The notes under the pieces: model-generated | What the model was told of the DNA's origin: nothing | What the model saw: only the letters and a program-made list of their open reading frames with translations | The model's database searches: none | Assembly (NCBI GenBank): GCA_000421085.1 | Contig: ATWE01000002.1 | Coordinates: forward strand, 412,090 to 476,089 | Direction of reading: 5' to 3' | Source: Ensifer sp. USDA 6670 | GTDB taxonomy: Bacteria > Pseudomonadota > Alphaproteobacteria > Rhizobiales > Rhizobiaceae | Length of the DNA stretch: 64,000 nt | Position numbers and translations under genes: made by a program | Part shown: positions 34,248 to 46,659 of the stretch, in pieces | Numbering within the stretch: the stretch's first letter is position 1 | How the letters are laid out: each line of letters opens with the position of its first letter

Positions 34248-34388
34248 TTGTGCCGGTATTCGGTTGAGTGTCGATCAAGTATTGGCAATTCCCCCAAACA
34301 GCGCATCGACCTAATTTCGATTGCACCAACGCCGAGGGCGAAGGGCGGACGCAGAAGCGGCCGCTGCGATCGAGAAAGGATCATACCA

Positions 34389-35102
34389 ATGCGTAACGAA
34401 CAGAAAGTCGTCGTCATCACCGGCGCCTCGCAGGGCATCGGCGCCGGACTGGTTCGCGCCTATCGTGACCGGAACTACCGCGTCGTCGCGACCTCCCGGT
34501 CCATCAAGCCGAGCGCGGACCCGGATATCCATACCGTCGCCGGAGACATCAGCAAGCCGGAGACCGCCGAACGGATCGTGCGCGAGGGGATCGAGAGGTT
34601 CGGCCGAATCGACTCTCTGGTGAACAATGCCGGCGTTTTCCTCGCCAAGCCGTTCGTCGAAATGACCCAGGAGGATTACGACCACAATCTCGCGGTGAAT
34701 GTCGCCGGCTTCTTCCACATCACACAGCGTGCGGCAGCGGAGATGCTGAAGCAGGGTTCGGGTCACATTGTCAGCATCACCACCAGCCTGGTCGATCAGC
34801 CGATGGTCGGCATGCCTTCAGCACTGGCATCGCTCACCAAGGGTGGCCTGAACGCGGTTACTCGGTCGCTGGCAATGGAGTTTTCCAGGAGCGGCGTTCG
34901 CGTCAATGCGGTTTCCCCCGGGGTAATCAAGACCCCGATGCATCCGGCCGAGACGCATTCGACGCTCGCAGGGCTACACCCTGTCGGCCGGATGGGCGAA
35001 ATTCGCGACATCGTGGATGCCGTCCTCTACCTCGAAAACGCGGGATTCATTACCGGCGAGATCCTCCATGTCGACGGCGGTCAGAACGCGGGACGCTGGT
35101 AA
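34389..35102 (+). CDS. Short-chain dehydrogenase/reductase
   Basis: 237 residues of the classical SDR type. The cofactor motif VVVITGASQGIGAGLVRAY (about 7-25) is followed by an Arg (VVATSRSIKPS) that suggests NADP. NNAGVFLAKPF lies near 83. The region of the catalytic Ser is HIVSITTSLVDQP. The expected YxxxK position reads MPSALASLTKGGLNAVTRSLA: the lysine is present but the tyrosine appears replaced (Ala-Ser-Leu-Thr-Lys), which is unusual and may mean altered chemistry. The AAAGGATC site precedes the ATG. A tautomerase gene follows after 53 bases. The substrate is unknown. Confidence 0.85.
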   Translation: MRNEQKVVVITGASQGIGAGLVRAYRDRNYRVVATSRSIKPSADPDIHTVAGDISKPETAERIVREGIERFGRIDSLVNNAGVFLAKPFVEMTQEDYDHNLAVNVAGFFHITQRAAAEMLKQGSGHIVSITTSLVDQPMVGMPSALASLTKGGLNAVTRSLAMEFSRSGVRVNAVSPGVIKTPMHPAETHSTLAGLHPVGRMGEIRDIVDAVLYLENAGFITGEILHVDGGQNAGRW

Positions 35103-35155
35103 ACGGCATTCGCCCCCGCGACGAAACACGAACCAAAGCAGCAAAGGAGACTGCA

Positions 35156-35395
35156 ATGCCTATCGTCACCGTACAGGTTACCCGCGAGGGAAGCGCACCC
35201 GGCCGCGACTCGGTCACCGCCGAGGAGAAGGCCGCGATCATCAAGGGCGTCAGCGAAGTGCTCCTCGATGTCCTGAACAAGCCGCTCGAGTCCACCTATG
35301 TGGTTATCGAGGAAGTCGATCTCGACAACTGGGGCTGGGGTGGCCTCCCGACAGTGCAATACCGCCGGCAACGCGCCGAGGCGGCCCGATCCTGA
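35156..35395 (+). CDS. 4-oxalocrotonate tautomerase-family protein
   Basis: 79 residues beginning MPIVTVQVTREG; Pro2, after removal of Met, is the catalytic base of the tautomerase superfamily. The helix ekAAIIKGVSEVLLDVLNKP and the strand STYVVIEEVDLDNWGWGG complete the beta-alpha-beta unit. It is somewhat longer than the 62-residue type enzyme. An AAAGGAG site precedes the ATG. It is probably co-transcribed with the SDR gene, so a keto-enol intermediate may link the two; this is inference. A strong terminator follows. Confidence 0.85.
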   Translation: MPIVTVQVTREGSAPGRDSVTAEEKAAIIKGVSEVLLDVLNKPLESTYVVIEEVDLDNWGWGGLPTVQYRRQRAEAARS

Positions 35396-35417
35396 AGCGG
35401 GCAACATCTGCCCGCCA

Positions 35418-35452
35418 CTTGTGGCACGCTTCGCTGTGAAGCGTGCCACAAG
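35418..35452. terminator. Long bidirectional hairpin terminator
   Basis: A perfect 15-base-pair stem: CTTGTGGCACGCTTC pairs with GAAGCGTGCCACAAG around a GCTGT loop. It lies between the convergent tautomerase and pqqE genes and insulates the PQQ operon. Confidence 0.8.
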
Positions 35453-35461
35453 CGTTAACGG

Positions 35462-36589
35462 TCACGCCCGGCCGCGATAATTCATGGCGACGACCGATGG
35501 CGCCGAAAGCTGTTCCACTTCAAGCGTCAGGCGATCGCGAAGCGGAGACCGGATGCAAACCGGGTCCGTTGCGCTCGCGTCGCCGGCAAGCGCCATTGCC
35601 TGGCACCGGCAGCCGCCGAAATCCACCTTCTTGCGCTCGCAGCTCCGACAGAGTTCCGGCATCCAGTCCTCGCCGCGATAGGCATTGAATGCATCGCCCT
35701 CGTACCAGATGCTGGAAAGCGACTTTTCGCGCACGTTCTCGAAGGAGAGGCTCGGAATGGTTTCCGCGGCATGGCATGGAAGCACCCGCCCCGACGGCGT
35801 GACGTTCAAGCCGACGCGGCCCCAGCCGCCCATGCAGGCCTTCGGGTACTTCGAATAATAATCGGCGGGCACATAGTCGATCACCAATATGCCCTGATAT
35901 TTCTCGCGTGCTTCGGCGACCGCCCGCGTAGCGCGTTCCACCTGCTCGCGGGTCGGCATGAGAACCTGCTTGTTGCGCTCGGCCCAACCGTGGAACTGCA
36001 CGGTGGCGACTTCGATGCGGCGCGCCTTCAGCCGGATCGCCAGCTCGATCATCTCATCGATCTCGCCCATGTTCTGCCTGTGGCAGACGGCGTTCAGCGT
36101 CAGCGGTATGGCGGCATCGGCCGCCCAGCCCGCAACCGCCATTTTCCGTTCATAGCCGCCTTTGTACCCGCCGATCCGGTCGGCGCTTTCGGGAGAAACG
36201 CCCTGGATGGAAAGTTGGATATGGTCGAGCCCGGCATCCGCGAGGCTGTTCATCCTCGCCTCCGTCAGTCCCACTCCGGAGGTGATCAGGTTGGTGTAAA
36301 GGCCGAGCGAACTCGCCGCCTGCGTCAATTCGACGAGGTCCCGGCGCGCGGCAGGCTCCCCGCCCGAGAGGTGCAGATGCAGGACGCCGAGATCGGCGGC
36401 TTGCGCGAAGACGCCCGTCCATTCCTCTGTCGACAGTTCTTCCTTGGCTTGCGTCAGCGCGATCGGGTTCGAGCAATAGGGGCAGGCGAGCGGACAGCGA
36501 TGCGTCAGTTCCGCCAGCATGGCCATTGGTGGGGGAACACGCGGCAAGGTGCGGACGGTATCGGCTGGCCGGGCGATAGTGTCGCTCAT
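35462..36589 (-). CDS. pqqE: PqqE, radical SAM enzyme of PQQ biosynthesis
   Basis: 375 residues. The radical SAM cluster motif CPLACPYC (CxxxCxxC, about 32-39) follows ELTHRC. The C-terminal SPASM-type cysteines are in CMGGWGRVGLNVTPSGRVLPCHAAE and ELCRSCERKKVDFGGCRCQA. PqqE forms the carbon-carbon bond between Glu and Tyr of the PqqA peptide, the first step of PQQ synthesis, assisted by PqqD. The ATG overlaps the pqqD stop (ATGA). It is the last gene of pqqABCDE in this window. The product is the cofactor of XoxF, encoded 24 kb away. Confidence 0.97.
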   Translation of the reverse strand: MSDTIARPADTVRTLPRVPPPMAMLAELTHRCPLACPYCSNPIALTQAKEELSTEEWTGVFAQAADLGVLHLHLSGGEPAARRDLVELTQAASSLGLYTNLITSGVGLTEARMNSLADAGLDHIQLSIQGVSPESADRIGGYKGGYERKMAVAGWAADAAIPLTLNAVCHRQNMGEIDEMIELAIRLKARRIEVATVQFHGWAERNKQVLMPTREQVERATRAVAEAREKYQGILVIDYVPADYYSKYPKACMGGWGRVGLNVTPSGRVLPCHAAETIPSLSFENVREKSLSSIWYEGDAFNAYRGEDWMPELCRSCERKKVDFGGCRCQAMALAGDASATDPVCIRSPLRDRLTLEVEQLSAPSVVAMNYRGRA

Positions 36590-36882
36590 TGGACGATCTC
36601 CAGCATGCGGCGGACCGAGAGCTCCTGGACGAAAGTCCTGACATCCTCCGCGATCTCGTCGACGGGGGCGTCGAACTGCTCGGCAAAGTCGGCGGCGATC
36701 CGGTCAAGGTTCCGCTCGCCATCGAGAGCCTGAACGATGGCGACGGCGATGTCGTCCACGGCGATGGCGCGCTCCGGAGCCAGAAGCACAGTCTGGCCGC
36801 GGACCGGATCTTCATGCAGCCGGACCCCTCGTGCCAGCTTGACGACGCTCGATCCTGAAATCACGGGCGCGTCGGCCGTCAT
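36586..36882 (-). CDS. pqqD: PqqD, peptide chaperone of PQQ biosynthesis
   Basis: 98 residues, the usual size. RGVRLHEDPVRGQTVLLAPERAIAVDDIAVAIVQALDG is the PqqD/RRE fold that binds the PqqA peptide and delivers it to PqqE. Start and stop both overlap their neighbours by four bases, so synthesis with PqqC and PqqE is coupled. PqqD is separate here, not fused to PqqC or PqqE as in some methylotrophs. Confidence 0.95.
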   Translation of the reverse strand: MTADAPVISGSSVVKLARGVRLHEDPVRGQTVLLAPERAIAVDDIAVAIVQALDGERNLDRIAADFAEQFDAPVDEIAEDVRTFVQELSVRRMLEIVQ

Positions 36883-37649
36883 TCCGCGGCCTCCCGCGCT
36901 CTCGGCTCGCGGATCACCCCTTCCCGGCCGTCCCAGGCCCCCGGCGGAATGCGCCCCGGCGTGACATAGGCGGAATAAAGTGCGTCGAGCTGGGCCCAGA
37001 GAACATCCGTCTTGAAGGTGAGAGCCTGTGCGGCAGCGTCCTGCTTTTCCCGCGTGTCTGCATGGTCGAGGACGTAGGTCAGGCCGAACTCGACGTCCCG
37101 GGGCGCCTCCGCCAGCCTCTGGCGGAAGTAGGCGAGCGCCGCGTCATCGGCGAAGGCGTAGTGCTCCAGCAGCCCCGCAATGCGCTCGGAATGGATCTTC
37201 GGCGCAAAAAGCTCCGTCAGCGAGGAGGCCACCGCCTCGAGAAGCGGCTTCTCACGCACGAAGGAAACATAGGCGTCCACGGCGAACCGGGTCGACGGCA
37301 GAACGCCCCTTGCAGAGCCGACATAGGCTGGATCGAGTCCCACGGCCTCGGCGAGGCGCAGCCATCGCCGGATGCCGCCGCCCTCTTCGACCCCGCCGTC
37401 GTGATCTTCGATGCGGGAGCGCCAGGCCCGGCGCATATCCGGGTCATCGCAACGCGACAGAAAGGCCGCATCCTTCATGGGGATGCGGCTCTGGTAATAA
37501 TAGCGGTTGATCACCCAGGCGCGGACCTGCGTCGTCGAGCAGCCGCCGCCATGGAGCATCGCATGAAACGGATGCTTGTCATGGTAGCGCTCCTTGCCGA
37601 TCTCCAGCAGGCGGGCATGGAAAGCTTGTCTGTCAGTTGCCGTCGTCAC
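36879..37649 (-). CDS. pqqC: PqqC, pyrroloquinoline-quinone synthase
   Basis: 256 residues, all-helical oxidase of the TENA/PqqC fold. Family blocks visible include YHDKHPFHAMLHGG near 17-30, QVRAWVINRYYYQSRIPMKDAAF near 37-59, HDGGVEEGGGIRRWLRLAEAVGL near 83-105, and HYAFADDAALAYFRQRL near 164-180. It catalyses the last, eight-electron oxidation and ring closure to PQQ without a metal cofactor. The ATG overlaps the pqqB stop (ATGA). Confidence 0.97.
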   Translation of the reverse strand: MTTATDRQAFHARLLEIGKERYHDKHPFHAMLHGGGCSTTQVRAWVINRYYYQSRIPMKDAAFLSRCDDPDMRRAWRSRIEDHDGGVEEGGGIRRWLRLAEAVGLDPAYVGSARGVLPSTRFAVDAYVSFVREKPLLEAVASSLTELFAPKIHSERIAGLLEHYAFADDAALAYFRQRLAEAPRDVEFGLTYVLDHADTREKQDAAAQALTFKTDVLWAQLDALYSAYVTPGRIPPGAWDGREGVIREPRAREAAE

Positions 37650-38557
37650 AGCCGGACCTCCATGCCGTCATAGCCGATCTCGAAACCGCGGGCCTCGACG
37701 CGCTCGCGCTCGCTTCCGGCCCGCCAGATCGGGTTGGTGTTGTTGATATGGACATAGATCTTTCTACGGATGTTCAAGAGATCGAGCGCATCGAGGCTGC
37801 CGCCTTCTCCGTCGATCGGCATGTGACCCATGCGACGGCCCGTCTTGCGGCCGGTCCCGGTCAGGATCATCTCGTCATCGGAAAAGAGCGTGCCGTCGAA
37901 GAAGACGACATCGGCATCGCGCAGGCGCGCGGCGAGGCTATCCGTCACTACGGCGCAGCCCGGAACATAATAGACGCGCCTGCCGCCGGCCTTCAGTTCG
38001 ACGCCGACCGTGTGCTCGCCCTCGATGCCCAGATCGGGCTCGCCGTCCTCGAGAAAGAGCGGCACCTTGCCCGGAACGGCGAAGAGGCGTGCTTCGAGGC
38101 CCGACAGCGGAGAGAATGCCTCACCGATTTCGATGGTCTCTCTTGAAACCAGTTCCGGATCGAGGACCTGGAAGACCGGATTGTCGGCGACGATCCGGCC
38201 GACTGCGCCGGTCGAAAATAAGGTGAATGCCTGCTTCTCCCGCAAGACGAGAAGCCCCGCCAGATGGTCGATGTCGCCATTCGTCAGCACCACGGTCTCG
38301 ATGGGGCTGTGACGGAGGCGGCGCGGCTGAAGCGGGCGATTGTTCTGAATTTGCTGGCGGATGTCGGGGGAGGCGTTGAAGACGGTCCAGCTCTCGCCGT
38401 CAAGGCTAACTGCGAGCGACGACTGGGTTTGCGGTCTGAGGCCGGAGGTAGGATCGCGCGCCATCGCGCAGTTGCGACAGCCGCAATTCCATTGCGGGAG
38501 ACCGCCGCCGGCGGCGGCCCCCAAGACGATGATGCGAAGATCGGACGTTTTGTTCAC
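37646..38557 (-). CDS. pqqB: PqqB, metallo-beta-lactamase-fold PQQ biosynthesis protein
   Basis: 303 residues from a GTG at 38557. LRIIVLGAAAGGGLPQWNCGCRNC lies at the N-terminus, with the Cys cluster of PqqB, and TNGDIDHLAGLLVLRE carries the metallo-hydrolase H-x-x-x-D-H-like segment in its PqqB variant. PqqB is thought to hydroxylate or process the cross-linked dipeptide intermediate. No ATG is available: the frame offers GTG at 38557 or TTG at 38590. The GTG gives the normal family length, so it is preferred. The stop overlaps pqqC. Confidence 0.92.
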   Translation of the reverse strand: MNKTSDLRIIVLGAAAGGGLPQWNCGCRNCAMARDPTSGLRPQTQSSLAVSLDGESWTVFNASPDIRQQIQNNRPLQPRRLRHSPIETVVLTNGDIDHLAGLLVLREKQAFTLFSTGAVGRIVADNPVFQVLDPELVSRETIEIGEAFSPLSGLEARLFAVPGKVPLFLEDGEPDLGIEGEHTVGVELKAGGRRVYYVPGCAVVTDSLAARLRDADVVFFDGTLFSDDEMILTGTGRKTGRRMGHMPIDGEGGSLDALDLLNIRRKIYVHINNTNPIWRAGSERERVEARGFEIGYDGMEVRL

Positions 38558-38598
38558 CGGGATACCTGATGCCTTACCGATCCTCGTCAAGCTGGCCG

Positions 38599-38694
38599 TC
38601 AGAAGAGGATCGGCTCATCCCCGTCCGCAGGAGCATAGCGGGTGATTTCCATAGCGCAGCTGACTTCGATGAATTTCGGTTTATGCCAGGCCAT
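38599..38694 (-). CDS. pqqA: PqqA, precursor peptide of PQQ
   Basis: A 31-residue peptide beginning MAWHKPKFIEVSCAMEITRY. Glu16 and Tyr20, the two residues whose side chains become PQQ, sit in the invariant E-x-x-x-Y spacing. A GGAAG site precedes the ATG. It is the first gene of pqqABCDE; the 284 bases upstream to cbbR show no clear operator to me. PQQ operons often express pqqA in excess; the small gap with the non-ATG pqqB start fits that. Confidence 0.95.
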   Translation of the reverse strand: MAWHKPKFIEVSCAMEITRYAPADGDEPILF

Positions 38695-38978
38695 ACTTCC
38701 TCCATTCGCCCGTGGGGTCGTTGTGCTCGCTCCCGTTCCGGCAGGCGCCCTTGCGGTCGGGGCGGGCATGAAACCAGGCAGGACCTGTAGCAGTCCCACC
38801 CGGGTCAAGGTGCCGGAACGGCAGTCTGCTGCTCCGGCAGAGCCCGGCGGCGCCGTGGCCGGGCTTTTAGGCACCGTAAAGTCTCCTCTTGGGGCGCATG
38901 GTAGCAAGCCAGGTGGTACCCCACAATTACGACCTAGGTGTCGGTCGACGCCGCTTTCCGCCCACATGAAGCTCACAT

Positions 38979-39920
38979 CTAGCCGAATGCGTTGGCCGGA
39001 TAAGGCTTGCTGACCACAGGCAGATAGCGCGCTCCGGACGCCAGCACGAACCGCTCGAAAGCCTGCATGGCCGGGGTGGCGGCACGGTCCAGGCGCGACA
39101 CGGTGAACCACTGCCGACGGATCGGCGTGTCGACCACGTCGAGAATCACGAGCCGGCCGAGCTTCACTTCCTGTTCTATCGTATGGGCCGAGATGAAGGC
39201 GATACCGAGACCAGCAATGACGGCCTGCTTGATCGTCTCGTTCGAAGCGATCTCGGTGCCGAGCTCCTCGAGCTCGTGCGGCGTGTCGCTCAGGAAGATT
39301 TCGAGCGAGATACGGGTTCCCGATCCTTTTTCGCGCACCAGGAACTGTTCCTGCGCGATTCGCTCCCGCGAGATCTCCAGCACGCCCGCGAGCGGGTGAC
39401 CGGCGGGGGCGATGAAGACCAGCGGATGATCGCCGAACACCTGCGCCCGCACCTCGAAATCACGCGGCGGCCGTCCCATCAGAGCGATGTCGATTTCGTG
39501 GTCCCGCAGCTTGGCGATGATTTCGGCACGGTTGCCGATGAAGAGATTTATCTCCACGGCGGGAACCTGATCGCGAAAGGCGGCAATCAGCTGCGGCGCG
39601 AAATATTTGCCGGTCGACACGACCCCGAGGCGCAGCCGCCCGGTTCTGAGCCCCTTGATGGCATCTATCGAATCCTCGAGGGCGATGAGGCTGTCCTCGA
39701 TCGCCCGCGCCGCTTCGAGAAAGGCAAGGCCATAAGCCGTTGGCACCATGCCGCCGCGCGTGCGGTCAAAGAGCGCAATGCCGGCATCCCGTTCCAGATG
39801 CTGGATCTGCAGGGTGAGCGCCGGTCCGGTCAATCCCAAGGCCTCGGCGGCAAGGTTGATCTTCCCCAGCCGGCAAACGGCTTCCACGGTTCGAAGCTGG
39901 CGGAGGGTCAAGTTACGCAT
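38979..39920 (-). CDS. cbbR: CbbR, LysR-type regulator of the Calvin-cycle operon
   Basis: 313 residues. The helix-turn-helix region MRNLTLRQLRTVEAVCRLGKINLAAEALGLTGPALTLQIQHLERDAG is typical of CbbR, which begins with LRQL. The sensor domain includes RTGRLRLGVVSTGKYFAPQLIAAF near 91-115, close to the CbbR consensus. CbbR activates cbb genes in response to metabolites such as RuBP, PEP or NADPH. It is divergent from cbbF with a 101-base gap that contains an AT-rich LysR-type inverted repeat. Confidence 0.93.
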   Translation of the reverse strand: MRNLTLRQLRTVEAVCRLGKINLAAEALGLTGPALTLQIQHLERDAGIALFDRTRGGMVPTAYGLAFLEAARAIEDSLIALEDSIDAIKGLRTGRLRLGVVSTGKYFAPQLIAAFRDQVPAVEINLFIGNRAEIIAKLRDHEIDIALMGRPPRDFEVRAQVFGDHPLVFIAPAGHPLAGVLEISRERIAQEQFLVREKGSGTRISLEIFLSDTPHELEELGTEIASNETIKQAVIAGLGIAFISAHTIEQEVKLGRLVILDVVDTPIRRQWFTVSRLDRAATPAMQAFERFVLASGARYLPVVSKPYPANAFG

Positions 39921-39925
39921 GGTCT

Positions 39926-39946
39926 TAAGTAAGAAAATTTAACTTA
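39926..39946. promoter_or_regulatory. Putative CbbR operator (LysR-type box)
   Basis: TAAGT-N11-ACTTA forms an AT-rich interrupted inverted repeat of the T-N11-A class, next to the cbbR start codon in the divergent cbbR-cbbF region. A second AT-rich tract (AATAAATTTTAC at about 39959-39970) may be the lower-affinity site overlapping the cbbF promoter. Confidence 0.6.
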
Positions 39947-40021
39947 TGAAGTCAAATGAATAAATTTTACAAACTCCCGGTTTACGCCATCCTTCCCTCG
40001 ACAGCGTGTGGAGGAGACATC

Positions 40022-41068
40022 ATGTCAGGCGCAACTCTCGAAGCTTACCTCGCTTCATACATGACCCGCGACGACCTTTCGCGGGACGTCGCCGCCGTGA
40101 TCCAGAGGCTGGCGAAGGCCGCCCTCGACATCCGCAAGCTCGTCAACCAGGGTGCGCTCGGCACCGCTTTCAACGGCACCCACGGCGGCGTTAACACGGA
40201 TGGCGATCTGCAGAAGGATCTCGACATCCTGTGCGACGACCAGTTCCTGTCGTGCCTGCAAGGCGCCCCCGTCGCATGCTACGCCTCGGAAGAACTGGAG
40301 AATCCCGTTCTGCTCGACCCGTCGGCGCGCCTCGCGGTTGCCATCGACCCGCTCGACGGCTCTTCGAACATCGACAACAACGTTTCCATCGGCACGATCT
40401 TCTCGGTGCTTCCCGCCGCCAAGGGGCCGGACGTGGACCCCTCCCAGTCCTTCCTGCAACCGGGAAACCGGCAACTGGCGGCGGGCTTCTTCATCTACGG
40501 GCCGCAGACCGCTCTGGTGCTGTCGCTTGGCAAGGGAACGGAGATCTTCATCTTCTCCAGCAGGCTCGGATGTTTCGTCGAGGCCTACAAGTCGGCCAGC
40601 ATCCCGGAGCGCGCGCACGAATTCGCCATCAACATGTCGAACTACCGGCACTGGGAAGAAGCGATCCGCCTCTATGTCGATGACTGCCTCGCAGGCTCCG
40701 AGGGCCCGCGCGAGCGGGATTTCAACATGCGCTGGATCGCCTCGCTCGTCGCGGAAACCTATCGCATTCTCATCCGCGGCGGGATCTTTCTCTATCCCGC
40801 CGACGGCCGGAAGGGTTACAGCCAGGGCCGGCTGCGGCTCGTCTACGAGGCCAACCCGATCGCCTTCATCATCGAGAATGCCGGCGGCGCGGCGACCACG
40901 TCCATCGACCGCATTCTCGATCTCGTTCCGGAAAACCTGCACCAGCGCGTGCCTCTGGTTTTCGGCTCGCGCCGCGAGGTGGCGCGCATCACCCGCTATC
41001 ACGTCGACCCGAACATGATTGGCGAACGCGCTCCGCTCTTCGGCAAGCGCGGTCTGTTCCGGGCCTGA
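40022..41068 (+). CDS. cbbF: Fructose-1,6-bisphosphatase class I
   Basis: 348 residues. The metal-binding signature DPLDGSSNIDNNVSIGTIFSV (about 122-142) is invariant in class I FBPases. KGYSQGRLRLVYEANPIAFIIENAGG near 278-303 is the substrate-binding block. It dephosphorylates fructose 1,6-bisphosphate (and sedoheptulose 1,7-bisphosphate in many Calvin-cycle versions). The start at 40022 has a GGAGGAG site; an upstream in-frame ATG does not. It is the first gene of the cbbFPTALSXE operon. Confidence 0.96.
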   Translation: MSGATLEAYLASYMTRDDLSRDVAAVIQRLAKAALDIRKLVNQGALGTAFNGTHGGVNTDGDLQKDLDILCDDQFLSCLQGAPVACYASEELENPVLLDPSARLAVAIDPLDGSSNIDNNVSIGTIFSVLPAAKGPDVDPSQSFLQPGNRQLAAGFFIYGPQTALVLSLGKGTEIFIFSSRLGCFVEAYKSASIPERAHEFAINMSNYRHWEEAIRLYVDDCLAGSEGPRERDFNMRWIASLVAETYRILIRGGIFLYPADGRKGYSQGRLRLVYEANPIAFIIENAGGAATTSIDRILDLVPENLHQRVPLVFGSRREVARITRYHVDPNMIGERAPLFGKRGLFRA

Positions 41069-41078
41069 GGAGAAAAAT

Positions 41079-41948
41079 ATGTCGGCCAAATACCCCATTA
41101 TCTCCATCACAGGTTCGTCCGGCGCCGGAACCACGACCGTCAAGGACACCTTCGAGAAGATATTCAAGCGCGAGAACATCTCGGCGTCCTTCATCGAAGG
41201 CGATGCCTTTCATCGCTTCGACCGGGAAACCATGCGCAGCAAGATCGCCGAAGAGAAAGCCCGAGGCGTCGACTTCACGCATTTCTCCGCCGAGGCGAAC
41301 GAACTGGAAATCCTCGAAAGCGTCTTCGCCGAATATGGCCGGCGCGGGGTCGGTCGCACCCGTCACTACGTGCACGACGAGGCCGAGGCCGCGAAATTCG
41401 GCTCCGATCCCGGCACGTTCACGGACTGGGAAGAATTCCGCGACAGCGATCTCCTCTTCTACGAAGGGCTGCATGGCTGCGCCGTCACCGACGCGGTCAA
41501 TCTCGCCCAGCATTGCGACCTGAAGATCGGTGTCGTGCCCGTGATCAATCTCGAATGGATCCAGAAGATCCATCGCGACAAGGCGACCCGCGGCTACTCC
41601 ACCGAGGCGGTGACCGACACAATCCTGCGGCGCATGCCCGACTATGTGAACTATATCTGCCCGCAGTTCTCCCTGACGGACATCAATTTCCAGCGCGTAC
41701 CGATCGTCGACACGTCCAATCCCTTCATCGCCCGCTGGATACCGACTCCGGCCGAATCCATCCTGGTCATCCGCTTCGCCAAGCCGCAAAGCATCGATTT
41801 CCCCTACCTGCTGTCGATGCTGCACAACAGCTACATGTCGCGCGCCAATTCCATCGTGGTGCCGGGCGACAAGCTCGATCTCGCCATGCAGCTGATCTTC
41901 ACCCCGCTCATCCACAAGCTGCTCGAGCGCAAGCACCGCATGTCGTGA
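41079..41948 (+). CDS. cbbP: Phosphoribulokinase
   Basis: 289 residues, the bacterial hexameric/octameric type. The P-loop GSSGAGTTT lies at about 10-18. The segment [15 protein letters not shown] near 40-54 binds ribulose 5-phosphate, and [14 protein letters not shown] near 128-141 holds the acidic catalytic region. It makes RuBP, the RuBisCO substrate, from ribulose 5-phosphate and ATP. The gene starts 10 bases after cbbF with a GAGGAGA site. Confidence 0.96.
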   Translation: MSAKYPIISITGSSGAGTTTVKDTFEKIFKRENISASFIEGDAFHRFDRETMRSKIAEEKARGVDFTHFSAEANELEILESVFAEYGRRGVGRTRHYVHDEAEAAKFGSDPGTFTDWEEFRDSDLLFYEGLHGCAVTDAVNLAQHCDLKIGVVPVINLEWIQKIHRDKATRGYSTEAVTDTILRRMPDYVNYICPQFSLTDINFQRVPIVDTSNPFIARWIPTPAESILVIRFAKPQSIDFPYLLSMLHNSYMSRANSIVVPGDKLDLAMQLIFTPLIHKLLERKHRMS

Positions 41949-41958
41949 GGAGGACATC

Positions 41959-44043
41959 ATGAATGTTTCGCAGCAGATCGGACCCCGCGCCGCCGCCTCG
42001 GAGCGCAGCATGGCCGACGCCATCCGGTTTCTTTCCATGGATGCCGTCGAGAAGGCCAACTCCGGCCACCCCGGCATGCCGATGGGCATGGCCGACGCGG
42101 TGACGGTCCTCTTCAACCGCTTCATCAGGATCGATCCGTCACTCCCGGACTGGCCGGACCGCGACCGATTCGTGCTTTCGGCCGGCCATGGCTCGATGCT
42201 GCTCTATTCGCTCCATCACCTCATCGGCTTCGCCGACATGCCGATGGCCGAGCTGTCATCCTTCCGCCAACTCGGCTCGAAAACGGCCGGCCACCCCGAA
42301 TATGGCCATGCCCTGGGCATCGAGACCACCACCGGACCGCTGGGTCAGGGGATCTCGACCGCTGTCGGCATGGCGATCGCCGAACAGATGATGGTCGCCC
42401 GCTTCGGCAGTTCTCTCTGCAACCACTTCACTTATGTGGTAGCGGGCGACGGCTGCCTGCAGGAGGGGATCAGCCACGAGGCGATCGACCTTGCCGGACA
42501 TTTGAAATTGCGCAAGCTCATCGTGCTGTGGGACGACAACCGGATATCGATCGACGGCTCGACCGATCTCTCCACCTCGATGAACCAGCTCGCGCGTTTC
42601 CGCGCCGCGGGCTGGGATGCGCAAGCAGTCGACGGCCACGATCCTGACGCCGTGGCAAAAGCGCTCGAACGGGCGCGCCGGACCCGAAAGCCGTCGCTGA
42701 TCGCCTGCCGCACCAGCATCGGCAAGGGTGCCGCCAGCATGGAAGGCTCGCACAAGACCCACGGCGCGGCGCTCGGCGAAAATGAGATCGCTGCCACACG
42801 CGAAAAACTCCGCTGGCCGCATCCGCCCTTCTTCGTTCCGCCTGAGATCAAGGCCGCCTGGGAAAAGGTGGCGGCGCGGGGCCGCATGGCCCGGGAGGCC
42901 TGGGAAATCCGCCTTGACGCTTCGCGCTCGAAAAAGCGCTACGAGCACACCATAGCGCGGCAGCTCGACGGCGAGGTCGGCGATCTGCTTGCAAGATTTC
43001 GGGGCGCCCATCGCACACGGTCTACGAAGGTCGCGACACGTCAGGCCTCGCAGATGGCTCTGGAGGTTATCAACGGCGCCACCGCTCTGACGATCGGCGG
43101 CTCGGCCGACCTGACCGGCTCCAACCTCACGATGACCTCGCAGACCCAGCCCATCTCGCCGGGCAATTTCAAGGGCCGCTACCTGCATTACGGCATCCGC
43201 GAGCACGGCATGGCGGCCGCGATGAACGGCATCGCGCTTCATGGCGGCTTCATCCCCTATGGCGGCACTTTCCTGGTCTTTTCCGACTATTCTCGCGGTG
43301 CGATGCGCCTGTCGGCCCTGATGGGCCTGCCCGTCATCTATGTGCTGACGCATGATTCCATCGGGCTGGGCGAAGACGGACCGACGCACCAGCCGGTCGA
43401 GCATCTGGCCATGCTGCGCGCCACGCCCAACCTCAACGTCTTCCGGCCGGCCGACATTATCGAGACGGCAGAATGCTGGGAGATCGCGCTTGGCGAGAAG
43501 AACACGCCGAGCGTCCTCGCCCTTTCGCGGCAGGCCCTGCCGATGCTGCGCCGGACGGACGGGAACGAGAACCTGTCGGCGCTCGGGGCCTATGTCCTGA
43601 GGGAAGCGCGCGGCGACCGGGACATCACGCTTCTAGCCACAGGATCCGAAGTCGAGATCGCCGTCGCCGCAGCGGAGCGGCTGCAGGCCGACGAAGGCAT
43701 AGCAGCGGCGGTGGTCTCCATGCCGTGCTGGGAGAAGTTCGAGGCTCAGGACGCGGCTTATCGTAGTCAGGTCCTCGGAGATGCACCGCGCATCGCCATC
43801 GAGGCGGCGGGCCGCCTCGGCTGGGACCGCTGGATGGGCCCCGACAGTGCATTCGTCGGCATGACCGGCTTCGGTGCCTCGGCACCGGCCGGAGACCTCT
43901 ACCGGCATTTCGGCATTACCCCCGACCATGTCGTCGCAGAAGCCTTGGAGCTTCTCCGCCGGGCATACCCGGAAACGACGTCCATAGGTGCCCGGACCGG
44001 CAAACCGGTCGCCCACATCGTCAGATCATCCGAGGAGGCATGA
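41959..44043 (+). CDS. cbbT: Transketolase
   Basis: 694 residues. The N-terminal [14 protein letters not shown], the thiamine-diphosphate motif [22 protein letters not shown] (GDG...N region about 155-190, with [14 protein letters not shown]), and the central [16 protein letters not shown] region are all canonical. It shuffles two-carbon units in the regenerative phase of the Calvin cycle. Its stop overlaps an ATG six bases before the preferred cbbA start. The family is fully recognised; nothing unusual is seen. Confidence 0.96.
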   Translation: MNVSQQIGPRAAASERSMADAIRFLSMDAVEKANSGHPGMPMGMADAVTVLFNRFIRIDPSLPDWPDRDRFVLSAGHGSMLLYSLHHLIGFADMPMAELSSFRQLGSKTAGHPEYGHALGIETTTGPLGQGISTAVGMAIAEQMMVARFGSSLCNHFTYVVAGDGCLQEGISHEAIDLAGHLKLRKLIVLWDDNRISIDGSTDLSTSMNQLARFRAAGWDAQAVDGHDPDAVAKALERARRTRKPSLIACRTSIGKGAASMEGSHKTHGAALGENEIAATREKLRWPHPPFFVPPEIKAAWEKVAARGRMAREAWEIRLDASRSKKRYEHTIARQLDGEVGDLLARFRGAHRTRSTKVATRQASQMALEVINGATALTIGGSADLTGSNLTMTSQTQPISPGNFKGRYLHYGIREHGMAAAMNGIALHGGFIPYGGTFLVFSDYSRGAMRLSALMGLPVIYVLTHDSIGLGEDGPTHQPVEHLAMLRATPNLNVFRPADIIETAECWEIALGEKNTPSVLALSRQALPMLRRTDGNENLSALGAYVLREARGDRDITLLATGSEVEIAVAAAERLQADEGIAAAVVSMPCWEKFEAQDAAYRSQVLGDAPRIAIEAAGRLGWDRWMGPDSAFVGMTGFGASAPAGDLYRHFGITPDHVVAEALELLRRAYPETTSIGARTGKPVAHIVRSSEEA

Positions 44044-44045
44044 CA

Positions 44046-46618
<2,573 letters not shown>

Positions 46619-46659
46619 CAGATCCGAACCTGACGGACAAGAAGAGAAGGAGAGACGAC

